A DNA stretch of 64,000 nt. Origin: Selaginella moellendorffii (Eukaryota > Streptophyta > Lycopodiopsida > Selaginellales > Selaginellaceae). Location: contig NW_003314317.1 of assembly GCF_000143415.4 (NCBI RefSeq), positions 664,296-728,295 on the forward strand. Reading direction: 5' to 3'. Below are positions 12,216 through 24,100 of the stretch, one piece after another; the stretch's first letter is position 1, and every line of letters starts with the position of its first letter. A program made the position numbers and the translations under genes. The notes under the pieces were generated by a model. It was not told the DNA's origin. It saw only the letters and a list, made by a program, of their open reading frames with translations, and did not search any database.

Positions 12216-15200
12216 AACATTCATCTTTTCACAATATCCTTTGTGTCTTTTCCTTTTTTCTTGGCTAAATTTCTCTTTTCTTTGTGAGAAAGTGACATTT
12301 GTGGGAGTGATAGTGATTTTGATTAAGGAAGTCTATGTTAGGATACTCCTTTATTTGGAGTTATCCCATTTGGATACTCTCTTCTCACACAAATTACATG
12401 ACCTGGCATCATTGTTGCATATTGGATATTGTATGCCAGTTCACACTCATTCCCATCAAAGATGACAACCAGCAATCTTCCATACAGTGCTTAGGGTATG
12501 GGACATTTTCATGCTTTTGATATGAGTTAAATTATCAAATTGCTCTTTCCAAGGAGGAGGATTCATTGTTCACCACAAATACCTAGTTGGGGAGTTTGCC
12601 ACCCATAGCTCTTCCTGTATAAATTCATATTCTACAGCAAGGCACCAACTTGCCATACTTCTCTAGCAATGGTGACATCTCTATCAAGATATATATCACT
12701 CACTTTTAGCAATATTGTGCATCGAATGATATTGTTGAGGATAATCACAAGCTCTATAACCTGTTGTGATCGCTCGCTAACTGAGCAGTAGTATAGACAT
12801 GGCTAATTACTCCACATTCAAAGCATAATTCCAGAGTCACTTTAATCAATAGTGATCAGCAAATTACTTACTCATGGACTTGTTTTCTTTTTAGCAAGGA
12901 GCACACAAATTTATACGAAAGTATGTGATGCAATTTAGGTCTTATTGGAAGGAGTGTGTCTAGTGTAAGGTCATTACAAATGAACCTCATGGCATCACTA
13001 CATTCATCTCTAGCCTCAAGGGAAATCTCCTAACAAGATGCTCAAGCGAGAGTTTTGAATGTGTTGTGAGGCATTTGCTGCAGTAGAGACTTTGGAGCGG
13101 GATCTTTTCCAAGAGTTCAAGATTTCTAGGGTAGAGGAGGCTTTTCTCCCACTCTCAAACAAGAGCTTATGTGCTGCTATGGTTCATTCTTCTCCAGCCC
13201 CACACAGCAATGATAGAGTTCCCTCAATAATTGAGAAGGCATTGTTGGAGTTTGTGGGATATAAGGAGATCATTTAGTAGCAACAACAAATGCAAGAGAA
13301 GCTGCTTGAGGAGCTTAAAGCATACCTTTTACAGCAGGCAAAGAGACAAAGAAACCCTCCTTATTCCTAGTACTGTTTGCATTGCAATGTTACAACATAT
13401 AGCACGGAGAGATGTTAGAAGCTTCATCTAGAAATTTGGCCACCTTTTGTCTAATGGGTTCAGCAATAGCCTTTAGTAGACAACACACCTCTTCCATGAC
13501 CAAAAAATAGATACCAGTAACAACTAGAGCAGAAAGTGATTGAAGACACCCTTTCATCGAGCTGCAAGAAGACACCTATGCATATCAACACAGTATACAT
13601 TACAAAGGACAGTTATCAAATGGTTGTTGTGATGAGAGGGCACAAGAAAGGTTCCCCTTCAGCCCCAGATATTGATGGTGAGTAGGATCTAGTAGTAGTT
13701 TTTGGAACTTCACCCTCTCTTGTGGTGTGCAAGTTACCTCATGCTTCAGTATTTGTGGCACCACCCACATCCTTAGGCACACCTTTGGATCTAGCTCCAA
13801 GACAACCTCCAAACTTTTAGAGTGGGACCTTCTTGCCCCCTCCACTCTTTCTTAGGTTCCACAAGAGGTTCTCACTTAGATTGTTGGCACTCCCATCCCG
13901 ATCACACTTGATGAGCTTTTGCGATATATACCCAATTTTACTTCTCAGTTGGAGGCTTTTGTTAAGTCCATAAGCATCCTCGTAGAATCTCAACATGACA
14001 TGTATATCATCAACACTCAGACCATTCATGATCCTGGAGCATTCTTCATGGAGGTATAAATCCGTGATAAACCCTTGAAGGCACAAGCATTATTTAATTC
14101 AAGCTCCCAAAGCAACATCATCTCTCTTGACTTGGTGCACTTTAGTGGCTTGGAAGTTTCTAGCAACACAACTGTAATCCTTAGGACATTTGCCAACCAC
14201 ATAGTGATCCCTATAGGCATCTGTCACAACATCCAGATCTCGGTACATGGCATGATTTTGACACTCAAATTTCTTGTAATGGATTACTAGCAGCTTGGAT
14301 TTGGGAAGTTGAAGAACTTTATCATGCTGGGACATCCGTGACACCTTATTGCTACTTGCACAACAACTTGGGCCAAGGGAGAATTGACAATCACAGATGG
14401 CATCCATACAATGATTGTTCTCAATGCCTATGGCTGTTCTCTACTTCCATCCAACTTGTCTCAAGTGGATATTTCTTCCATCACTAAAGTTGACTAGGCT
14501 CTCAAGGTTTTTTTCTTAGAACTCATCGAGGATGATATGTTGCTGGAGATTTAAGTTGTTCAATGCAATATTATTGACTTCTTCAATATGGATTAGACTA
14601 TGTCAACACTTGACTTCTCTAATATCACTACACAAATCTAGAGGCCCCTTGTCTTTAGCAAATCTAAGGATTTCATATTGATTCCTTTGCTACTACACAG
14701 TGAGGAATCCATCCAAGTGGTGGTTTCTCTAACAACTTTTCGAACTCCAACACCACTTAAGAAGTCACAAGGGACCCCTACCAAGGATCCCTCAGCAATG
14801 ACATAGAGTTTGGATGTATTGCATGTGAGCTTGGGGTGTCAATAATTATGAGATAAAAGTTTGCGACACAATCCTGAGGTAATTCCTGAGGATGAAGTTG
14901 ATGAGTTTATGGCTATTGGGACTAAAAAGCCACTATTTGACCACTTTCTTCTAGGCAAGCATCCACGTCTAGTTACATCCTATGAATACCCGAGAGTGGT
15001 AATACTTGGAGTGGTATTATGAGTTGTCTACTTCTTCCCATAATGTGGAGCTAATATCTGGAGCATATATCCACCCATATGCCACAATTTTTTTCTCTTT
15101 GGAGTTGATTTGTTCTTTTGATCCTAACTATAGCAGGCATCCAAGTGCTTCCAAAGGTGTGTGGAAAATAGAGCCAACACCCTTTTCTTCCAGCTCAAAT

Positions 15201-15827
15201 TGCAAGTGAAGCAATTTGCTAGTCCAATAGTTTTTGTGCAAGCAGTAACTGTGACTTCACATTTCATTATATCAAATTAGAACCCATTATTGGACACACA
15301 CATTCATCTCATCCATCGACTAAGATCCTCTCTCATCACTCCCATTATAATTCATTTCACATCTCATAGTTACCACCACTAGGCAACATATTCTTTATGC
15401 TTTCTTCTCCATTTTTAGCCAAAGTTTTGAGCACAGACTATATAAGCTTGAGGTTGCATTAGCATATTCACTTTCTAGAGCATGGGAGCTAGGTTTAAGC
15501 TTGTTTTTATTTGAGTTTCTCTTTTCTTTTCATTTTTCCTTTTTTTCCACTTTCTTGAATCTTTAGTTCAACTACACAGTTTTCCATTGGGGTTTTTCTC
15601 TATCTTTGAACTTCAAATTCCTCTTTTATCTACTTTCATCCTTATTTCTTTTGCCTTCAATTTTTAATTTTCTTTCTTTTTTTCTTTGCCATCTCTCTTT
15701 GTTTCAGTAGTTACCCTCTCTAGACACTACATTCTAGCATTTGGGAGCATCTTAGTCATGGGTTTTTGCCCACTGGAGCCTTGTGCATCTCACCAGTGGT
15801 TACCTGTTGTCCTTCTCTTCACACCAT
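12216..15827. mobile_element. Decayed interior between the direct repeats
   Basis: No complete gene. Scattered open frames of 60-100 codons occur on both strands (13059-13277 plus; 13817-14407 minus). A short glutamine-rich reading around 13275-13350 on the plus strand looks like the remnant of a gag-like or coiled-coil protein. No polymerase, protease or integrase motif could be read. The base composition and dense stops suit a very old retroelement. Confidence 0.35.
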
Positions 15828-16040
15828 AACTTAGATTGTGGTTTGAGAGAGCATAGAGAATTTTATATCTTTAGAATATTCCTTCATCTTTGTATATAAC
15901 CATATGAGAGGCTTGAGTATAGGGTTACATCTTACTTTCTCTTGCACTTGCGCTTGGTTTTGCGAGTTTGTGAGTATATGTGTGAGGGTATGGAGCCATG
16001 GTTGGGGTTGAGAAACGCCCCAACAACCTTTTTGTCTAAT
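15828..16040 (+). repeat. Right copy of the ~230-bp direct repeat
   Basis: Diverged partner of 11940-12190. Shared blocks include GAGAGAGCAT, CATCTTTGTATATAA and the TTTGCAAGTTT/TTTGCGAGTTT block. It leads directly into R internal sequence at 16013. Confidence 0.45.
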
Positions 16041-16400
16041 GCAAATGTGGTACCACTCAAACACCTTCTGCGTATCATTGACAACTAAATGACTTACAAA
16101 GTTAGTGATTCTTACTACTTTTGGTATCACTTAGTATACAAAAGATGATATGCCCTTGTTTGCCGATAACATAAAGGAAGAAGTCAGAGGCCCTAACCCT
16201 CTTGAGCAAACAAACCAAACCCTTCGATCAGGTTTAGATAGAGTTGTTTACACGGTCATGCCCTTCTAAAGGAATGGGGAACATCAAGAGAGAAGTGAGT
16301 GATGTGTTTAGTCTATAGTAACTACTCCATGACTAAAAATTTCATTATACACATAAAGTGCCAAAACTAGTCTATATATCCTAGCCCAAACTCAAAGATT
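16013..16400 (-). mobile_element. R internal segment near its 3' end
   Basis: Aligns with 50590-50950 over its length, sharing for example AGAGTTGTTTACACGGTCA and the CCATGACTA block. In the copy at 50453-50950 this sequence follows the polypurine tract, so it belongs to the R internal region near the 3' LTR. No coding capacity. Confidence 0.5.
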
Positions 16401-17959
16401 AATAGATGTATAATATCAAACTCATAGACAAAGATATTGTAGAGACAACAAATTATCAGTGAATAAATCTTATATTAGAACATAAGAGTATTCCAATTAA
16501 GTTATCATTTAATAAATCAGTAGAGGATAGGAACCACCAAGATCAGCATAGGTTGAAGACATAAGATTAACCATCTGACAATATTTAATAGTAAGAATAC
16601 TATTAAGAAACATTAATAAAAAAACTTAACTATGAAATATTGCAGATAACATGTCAAACAATTTACAATAGACAACTCAAAGAACACAAAGTATTATTAA
16701 CTGGATAACCGATCATGCCAAAACTTAGTGGCGCAAGGTGTGTGTTGAAAAAGAGTAGACTAGATAGAAAGTGTCATGAATGTATCACCCAAAGGAAAAA
16801 CATCTGAATCTATTAAAACTAATGTTAACAATAATCAATGTAATGGAATGAATGCCACAAGGGTTAACAAAAGGGATGGTTCAAACTTGAGTTGAACTCA
16901 TGAGTTGAGTTTAACTCAGCATAAGTCAATTCAAGTCAATGTAGTCAACTAAAAGTCTTGTAAAGGAAATCTAAATTGAAGAAATGAAAGTTCTAACAAA
17001 CTTGTAAGTTCATGGGTCAAAAGAGGTTGAGTCATTTAAAGTTCACAAAAACTTATCTTTCTAAAGCTGTATTATTATACTATAAAGTACTTTTAGAATT
17101 GTCACGTTTTGGTTTCTTGATTTTTGAAATATTTTGATGGCTAGACATTATTAGTCTATGTCAATCAAGGTAATATACAGTTATATACTAACTAAAACTC
17201 ACTTTATCTCTCTAAAATTGCTTTGCTCTCTCACTAATACTTTTTGTTTAATATGAAGTTTATTACCAAAGATAGAAAAGTACAAAGCATAAGAATAAAA
17301 GGTGGTTATTAGGCTAAAGGAAGAGAAAGGTATAAAATTCAGCTTGCAATGCCCAAATTACTGAGAGGAGAAAAAAAATTCCATCATGATGAGTCTCCAC
17401 TCTATCATCATTTCTTTATTGTGGCTGTAATGATAAAGGTGTGGCACCCAAAGTTCAAACTACTCATCCCATTCCTGCTTTGTCATCTTTAGTGCAACTA
17501 GAGAGGTACATGCATTTTGCATTGTGATTTTTGCACAAAGGCATTTCTTGAGTCAGGAATTGAGATCAGGATTTCTCCTGGTCTAAATTCTTGACTTGGA
17601 TGACTATGCATGTAGTGGTTATATAGGCTAGTGATAGCACGCCAGACCTATCCCCCTTTCTGTCTTTTATATCCTTGGCCATAATAACATACATTCCACT
17701 TGCTCAACATCTACTCTTCTCTTCCATGCCTATCTTACTCACTGCCTTCTGGAGATCAAGGCTGTGAGATATGCATCAATCTCAGCATCAACATCTTTGC
17801 AACAGCACATGGCTAAGTATTTCTTTCCTTTTTATGTTTGGATCTAGTTTAGATTAGAGAGGATTCACAAGATCATTGTAGAGGTGATTTTGTAGTTCTC
17901 CAGCAACCAATTGCAAAACTCCACTTAAAATGTTCATCCTGACAACCTTAATAGAAGAA
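16401..17959. other. Non-coding AT-rich sequence inside the R copy D interval
   Basis: No gene, RNA or repeat pair recognised. Stops are frequent in every frame. It lies between an R internal segment and a LINE relic, so it is probably old transposon interior. Confidence 0.4.
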
Positions 17960-18361
17960 ATACACATTCCTATCTACCAATAGGTCCCTTAGAATATAGA
18001 CAGCACGTGCCCATGGACACTCCCATAGTATATGCAGCTAAGTCTCCACTTCCCTAGGGTAGTGAGCACAAGCAATATTGCCTTGATGTCATAAGCTGAT
18101 TTTTGCAACTAAACTATCTTGAGCCAGAAGTCACATGAAGTGTTTAACTGACTTGTTCCATATCTGTCCCCATATCTATTTGACAGCAAAGTTAATACAT
18201 GTAGTTGAAGTTAGGTAGGCCAAATTCCTCAAGTGTTGTGGATCAAGGGAGATCAAGGAGCAAAAGCTTGCAGCCCATATGTGGTTCAAAGCAAAAGAAG
18301 TCTTGGTCTTCACATCAGTTCCATTTGGAATCAGCTGGGTCCCACTCCACATCTTAAACAT
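17960..18361 (-). pseudogene. Relic of a LINE reverse transcriptase C-terminus (zinc-binding region)
   Basis: On the minus strand a broken reading gives the hallmark order of the reverse-transcriptase zinc-binding domain of plant LINEs: a W-x-x-I-W-x-x-x-V-K start near 18175, then C-x-H followed by E-T (about 18050), then HILWECPWARAV (about 18000-18035). At least three stops interrupt it. A 61-codon open piece lies upstream at 18176-18361. Plant LINEs carry this domain after the polymerase. Nothing else of the LINE is readable, so this is a short 3' relic. Confidence 0.55.
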
Positions 18362-18894
18362 TCTCTAAACACATGTATGGCATTCTCACGGGTTTAGGGT
18401 TGGAGTTGACAAGATTTTGGTTCAGTTATTATATAAAATTGTAATATATATGCTTGTAGGCTAAAGATACCTTCTCCCTATTCTCCTATGTGAAATCTGG
18501 ATGGGTACATAATGGATTATCACAAATTTAGACAGTGTAGCTCTTTGATGACTCGGTAATAACAATAAACTTTTTAGCTATAACACTAATGACATTGATG
18601 TAATTTGTCTTTGTGATTGTGCACTTTAACACTTTTGCTAGCTTAATCTTCTCTTGCACACCCTTCTAAATGAAGAACTATATTATGCAATATTCTTGTT
18701 TTTAGTTAGTTTGGTATGCTAATCTAATATTGATATTGGTGGTATAGTAGTATCAACAATAACATTTGAGGACATTTTCCAAGTTTTCAATCTTTTCATT
18801 TGAAACATTGCAGCTTGGCTCAATAAGCCATTCTTATGGAAAAATATCTGGCTTCAAGATAATTGAGGTGTGGATCTAGCTTGTATGTACTTCA
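18362..18894. other. Non-coding spacer
   Basis: No recognisable gene or repeat boundary; AT-rich with stops in all frames, between the LINE relic and the R internal segment. Confidence 0.4.
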
Positions 18895-19683
18895 ATGCTA
18901 CTTCGTGAAAATAAACTAGTTTCACCATCAACCACTTTAGGGTTGATCATTGAATAACCAAGCAACTTTGTAAACACATTGCTCATTATCACATAGATAT
19001 GACATAGAAATCACAATGACTTGATCATCAATTGAGTAACACCACGAGCAATGCCCATGTCATTACTTCAAAGGTTTATGTGAATATCAAATATTAACTA
19101 AATTTGACAAAATGCAACATAAATGCCACACCCCACCAATAGAGATTTATAACACACAATACTACTAACTTTTGTTCATAACACGGACAAACTTATGCCA
19201 CTCTCTTTCCGACCAAACTCAAAATTAATCCAACACCAAGCTATTCAAAGAGCAATAGCAAGGTTCCCTGGGAAAAGAATTGAGGATTGCAACTCAAATC
19301 CTCCAATAGTGAGCTTAAACAAAATGGTTTAGCGTTTCACCACTATCCATCCCATGACTCACCACTTGTAACACCATCACTTCCAATATGCATCAAGGTA
19401 GAGACTCTTGATTACAAAATGTGAACACGAGCAATGAGTTAACATTTCGTTGCAAGTCATTTCTTCAAGAAGAGAAAAATGATTTATGTGTTTGATCCTT
19501 TGTTCCTGATGACTCTCTTTTCAGTCTCATCTTTGACTAAACCTTAAGCTTGCTTTCGCATTACTTCCAGTCCAATCCAAGAAAAGTTTATGAGAAAGCA
19601 CGGCAATGACTATCTGAACTAATAGACTAATCCCTATAGTCTCGATTGATCCACTTATAATAAACAACTATGGACCAGTCTAT
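18895..19683 (-). mobile_element. R internal segment, left of the G1 insertion
   Basis: Matches about 2230-3010 of R copy A in the same orientation. It stops abruptly at the left LTR of G1 and resumes at 27187 in the middle of the same sequence (compare CTAGCCTATTTGCC at about 3015-3028). G1 is therefore younger than R. Confidence 0.7.
19679..19683. repeat. Target duplication of G1, left (TCTAT)
   Basis: The right partner at 27187-27191 reads CCTAT. The empty-site relative near 3019 reads CCTAT, so the left copy carries one C-to-T change. Confidence 0.6.
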
Positions 19684-20827
19684 TGTAAGCCACAAATTTT
19701 TCCTTTCCAATTTGCCAGCTTACCTCGTCTATCCGACTAACACTGCCTTAGCTTTTGCTAAGTTCCCTCGCCAAAGTTCCCGCCTGTTGTACCAACTCCT
19801 ACTTGGTCCTACTTGGTTTCAGCTACTCACTGCACAAGCAATGGAGCGTTAGCTATCCATCCACGGATTCCCAAATCTCTCCCAATCCCCCTCCCTAGGT
19901 TAGACTGGACTTAAGGTTCGGTTACACTCCCCGTAGGCACAAACAACCAAGCACACCAAGCCTCCAAGTTCCTAACATCCCTTGGTACAACAAGACTTGA
20001 TCATAGGACCCTCTAAATCCCAAGCCTTGGGTGCGACACTTGCTTCAAGACACTGGGGCGAAACACTGTGGCCTAACGACCCGGTATGGGTACCTCTACC
20101 CCCCCACTTCTATCCCGAAGGGAAGGCCCAAGCCCCTAGGAAGGGCGAGGACCAATGAGCCACAAGGTACTCAAATGGGGCATCACTCCATATGAGCCGG
20201 GAGCACCACAGTCGGTTTCCCTTTCAGGAGTGGGAGTTGCTCTTGAGCACTTCCTTGGGTGGCCCCTTCAGCACCATCCAAGTCCATGCTCACTCCCACC
20301 CAATGCCCCTCGGCCCCAGTCTCAACCTCAAGTCAGTTTGGAAGCACCACTAGAGAGTTCCTTCAAAACTGGTTCTTGGACCTCACTATCCCTACTATAT
20401 TTTTGGAACCCCCTGCAGCCCCCCCCCTGGGAGATGCACGCTTTGGGCTTTCACCCCTTGACCCGTATTAGTACTCGGACTCGGTCTCGAACTCGATCTC
20501 GGACTCGATCTCGGACCCGACTTCAGACTTGGTCTCGGACTCGATCTCGGACTCGATCTTGGACCCGATCTCAGACTCAACTTTGGACTTGACCTTGGAC
20601 TTGGTCTCGGACCCGATTTGGATCTCAGACTCTATCTCGAACTCCGTCTCAAACTTGGTCTCCGATTCGGCCTCGGACTCAATCCCAGACTCTATCTCGA
20701 ACTTGGTCTTAGAGTCGGTCTTGGATTCGATCTTCGACTCGGTCCCATCCGATGAACTCTTTGTCATTTTGGTCGTGCTTTCGGGGATCCTTTAGCCTAT
20801 GACACCTTGGCGAGTTGATTCTTTACA
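19684..20827 (-). mobile_element. G1 left LTR (3' LTR)
   Basis: A 1,144-bp direct repeat of 26052-27186, with scattered substitutions and a shorter C-run (20416-20427 against about 26788-26800). It contains a degenerate 12-bp tandem repeat at 20465-20755. Confidence 0.9.
20465..20755 (-). repeat. 12-bp minisatellite inside the G1 LTR
   Basis: Degenerate copies of a 12-mer, CGAGATCGAGTC on the minus strand, about two dozen in a row. It creates long open frames (Ser-Asp-Ser-Ile, Arg-Thr-Arg-Ser and others) in several phases; these are by-products of the repeat, not genes. Close relatives occur at 49789-50014 and 54852-55190 in other LTR families. Confidence 0.85.
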
Positions 20828-21165
20828 ACTCCACCACCCATAGAAGAAGTTCGATGCCCACATCGAACGTCTCTTTTTATCCTACGACTTGTTGACCATG
20901 TCTCTAAGGGCATCCCCCCACTTAGCGGTGTGCCTAAGTTAGCCTCCCAGCCAAGAGTCCATGACAACGGAATATAGGTGTCCCTATACCCCTCACCTCA
21001 CCATGCCCTAGTATGGGGTCGGGACTTGAACCTAGCCTTGCTTTACTACGGGTTTGGGACTCAAACCCAACCTCCGTAGAATACGTCTACGGATTCGGCA
21101 TCCCCGCAGGGAGTCGGGCGTAGTTCTCTACGCCTGGTCGACCTAGCTAACCCATGCTAATTAGC
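20828..21165 (-). other. G1 3' untranslated region and polypurine tract
   Basis: Lies between the end of the chromodomain reading and the 3' LTR. Minus strand next to the LTR reads GGGTGGTGGAGT, a plausible polypurine tract. No gene. Confidence 0.5.
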
Positions 21166-24100
21166 TTACCTTCGGCGCACCTTCGGGTCCCAATATATGC
21201 CATTGCTCAACTTCACAAATTGATACTTTAATTGAACTTTGCATAAGTACATAGAGTTCTGCCTTGCAGAAATTCCTCCACTAGATTTCCCGCATTCGTT
21301 AGGTTCTCCTCCGGTTCCCATGTTGCTTCGCAGTGTGAAAATCCTTTCCACTTCACATGGAACTCTCTCACCTCACATTCTTGTTTCTTGCTCTTATGTG
21401 CATTGAGGATGACCTCGACTTTGTATTCCTCTTCCCCTTGGATAACCTCAAGTAAAGGTCTTACTTAGTCCTTGTGAAACGGATCCTCAAAGTACGGCTT
21501 GTGTAAGTTCACGTGGAACATTGGGTGCATCTTCCCCATCTCTCGAGGAAGTCGGAGACTGTAAGCCACTTTACCGATTCGTGCCTCAATTTCGTAAGGC
21601 CCCGCGAATCTACTTAAGAACTCAAGATCAATTATTTTACAAGAATACATGCATTTTTACCTTTGGGTTAACTTTCGGCTGATCCCAGTTGGTAGCTTGA
21701 GGTTCTTGGTGTTTAGCCACACCTTCTCCCCAGCTTGGAACTCTACATCCCAACGCTTCTAGTTTGCGTACTTGGTTTGCCTTTGTTGAGCCCATTCCAA
21801 GGAATCCCTCACTAGATTCCAAATGTTGATTCTTTCCTCTATGAATGCCTCCACTGCAGGTAACTCTCCATGATACTTGGCCATGTCGAGTTCCACAGGA
21901 CCTTTAATAGCTCGCCCATTGATGAATTCCCATGGACTCACCCTGATACTTGAATGTGGTGAGTTGTTATAACACATTTCCGCAAGTCCCAAATGACTTA
22001 CCTAATCGATCTGGTCTCCCAAGACATAGCATCGCAAATAATCCTCCAGTTGCCTATTCACCCTTTCTGTTTGTTTGTTTGTCAAGAAGTGTTAGTGCTA
22101 TCAAACTTGACTTAATACCCAATACCTGTCTATGGGTGATAGGTTGTGCTAAATTTCAACTTGGTGTGATATTGTTCCAAGAGAGTTCTCCAGAACCTAC
22201 TAATGAAGATCTTATCTTGATCTGAGATAATCTCTTCTGGCCTTCCCCGTACTCGAACCACTTGTTCGAAGAACAGCTTCGCCACACCTTTCGCATCCAC
22301 TTCTATTGTGGTGGGTATGAAATGTGCCATCTTTGAAAATCGGTCCACCACCACGAATATCACATCGAACCCCTCGCTTGGGGGGAGTCCTGTGATGAAG
22401 TCCATTGTAAGACATTTCCACGGATGATCTGGAATTGGGATGCTTTATAACAAGCCCCCACTAGCCTTAGTCACAGCTTTGACCTGTTGACATGTTGGGC
22501 ATGTCTTTACATAGTCTTGGACATCCTTAGCTATATCTGGCCAGTGGTACTTCCTCTTGAGTATCATCTTGGGCACTCCGCTGTATCCCGCAAGAGGTCT
22601 GTCATGACACTCTTCTAAGGCTACCTTCCTTAGTTCCCCTTTTGGAACATACACCCTCGTTTGCTTGTAATAAATGAGTCCATTGCGTTCCTCATAGCCC
22701 GTTTTCTCTTCTATTGGCAGCTCACCTCTCTGGTGGGCTTTCCATGCCTCTAGATTCTGCAGCAACACTTTTTGTGCTAGACCATCGTTCTCATATGCTG
22801 TCCACACATCATCCCAAAAGGTTGCTGTCATGCTGGATACTGCTAACTTTAAGCTCGTTTTTCGACTTAGCGCATCCACCACGATGTTGCTCTTCCCAGG
22901 CTTGTACAAAATCTCGCAATCAAACTCGGCCAAAGCATTGGCCCACCGACCTGTTTCCCTCTCAGGTCGGGTTGTGATAAGAAGTGTTTCGTTGCCACAT
23001 TGTCCGTGTAAACCTTGAAGTGTCTCCCAAGGTAGTGTTGCCACTCCTCGAGCGCCTTGACCACCGCAAACAATTCCTTCTCATGGGCAGGCCACTTTCG
23101 TTGAGCCTTGTCCAACTTTTTTGTGAAGAACGCTATTGGATGGTTGTCTTGCTTCAAAACTGTGCCCAACGCAAAGTCTAAAGCATCCGTTTCTACCTCA
23201 AAGTCCTTACCAAAGTCTGGTAATGCCAACACGGGAGCCTTCCTCAACTTCCCTTTGAGGTGGACAAATGCCGACTCGCATTCTGCTGTCTATACCATCT
23301 TCCCTTTTCCCGTTTGGTCCGTTAAGGGCAGGGCTACTATCGAATAGTGTCTGATAAACTTTTGGTAGTAGTTGCATAACCCCAAGAATGCCCTTAACTC
23401 GTGTACATTCGATGGTCGCTCCCAATCCTGGATCGCTTGGACCTTCTCAGGGTCCACTTTGAGCCCGTCCTTGCCCACCACATGCCCGAGAAACTTTACC
23501 TCTTGTTGAGCAAAGTCACATTTGCTCTCTTTAGCATACAGCTGGTGCTCCCTTAGTTTCTCGAATACCTTTGTCAAGTGTTCGGCATACTCCTCTAGCG
23601 TTTTGCTATAGATTAGGATGTCGTTAATATAAACGACCACAAAGTGATCCAGATAGGGTACAAAGATGTGGTTCATCAATGCTGAAAACGTTGCTAGCGC
23701 ATTACATAGCCCAAAGGGCATCACTAGGAACTCAAAGCTCCCATACCTTATTCGACAGATTGTCTTCTCGACATCTTCCTCTGCTACCCTGATTTGGTAG
23801 TATTCTGACCTTAGGTCAATCCTCGAGAAGTATTTTGCCTTTCCCAACCTATCGAATGGGTCCTCAATCCTTAGCAAAGGGTACTTGTTCTTCTTTGTAT
23901 ACTTATTGAGCAACGGGTAGTCTATGCACATGCGTATAGATCCATCTTTCTTTTTCACAAATAACACCAATGTCCCATATGGTGACTTGCTCAACTTAAC
24001 ATACCCTTTGTTCACCAACTCCTCTAGGTGGCGCTTGAGCTCCTCGAGTTCTTTTTTGTTCAAACGATAGGGGGGACGTACCACCGCCTCAGCACCCTCG

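Noticed and set aside
20155-20795. Several long open frames rich in Ser-Asp or Arg-Thr on both strands (also 26730-27154, 49754-50050, 54759-55304)
   Set aside because: They coincide with 12-bp or 6-bp tandem repeats within LTRs. A repeat whose unit is a multiple of three stays open in several phases, so these are artefacts, not SR-type proteins.
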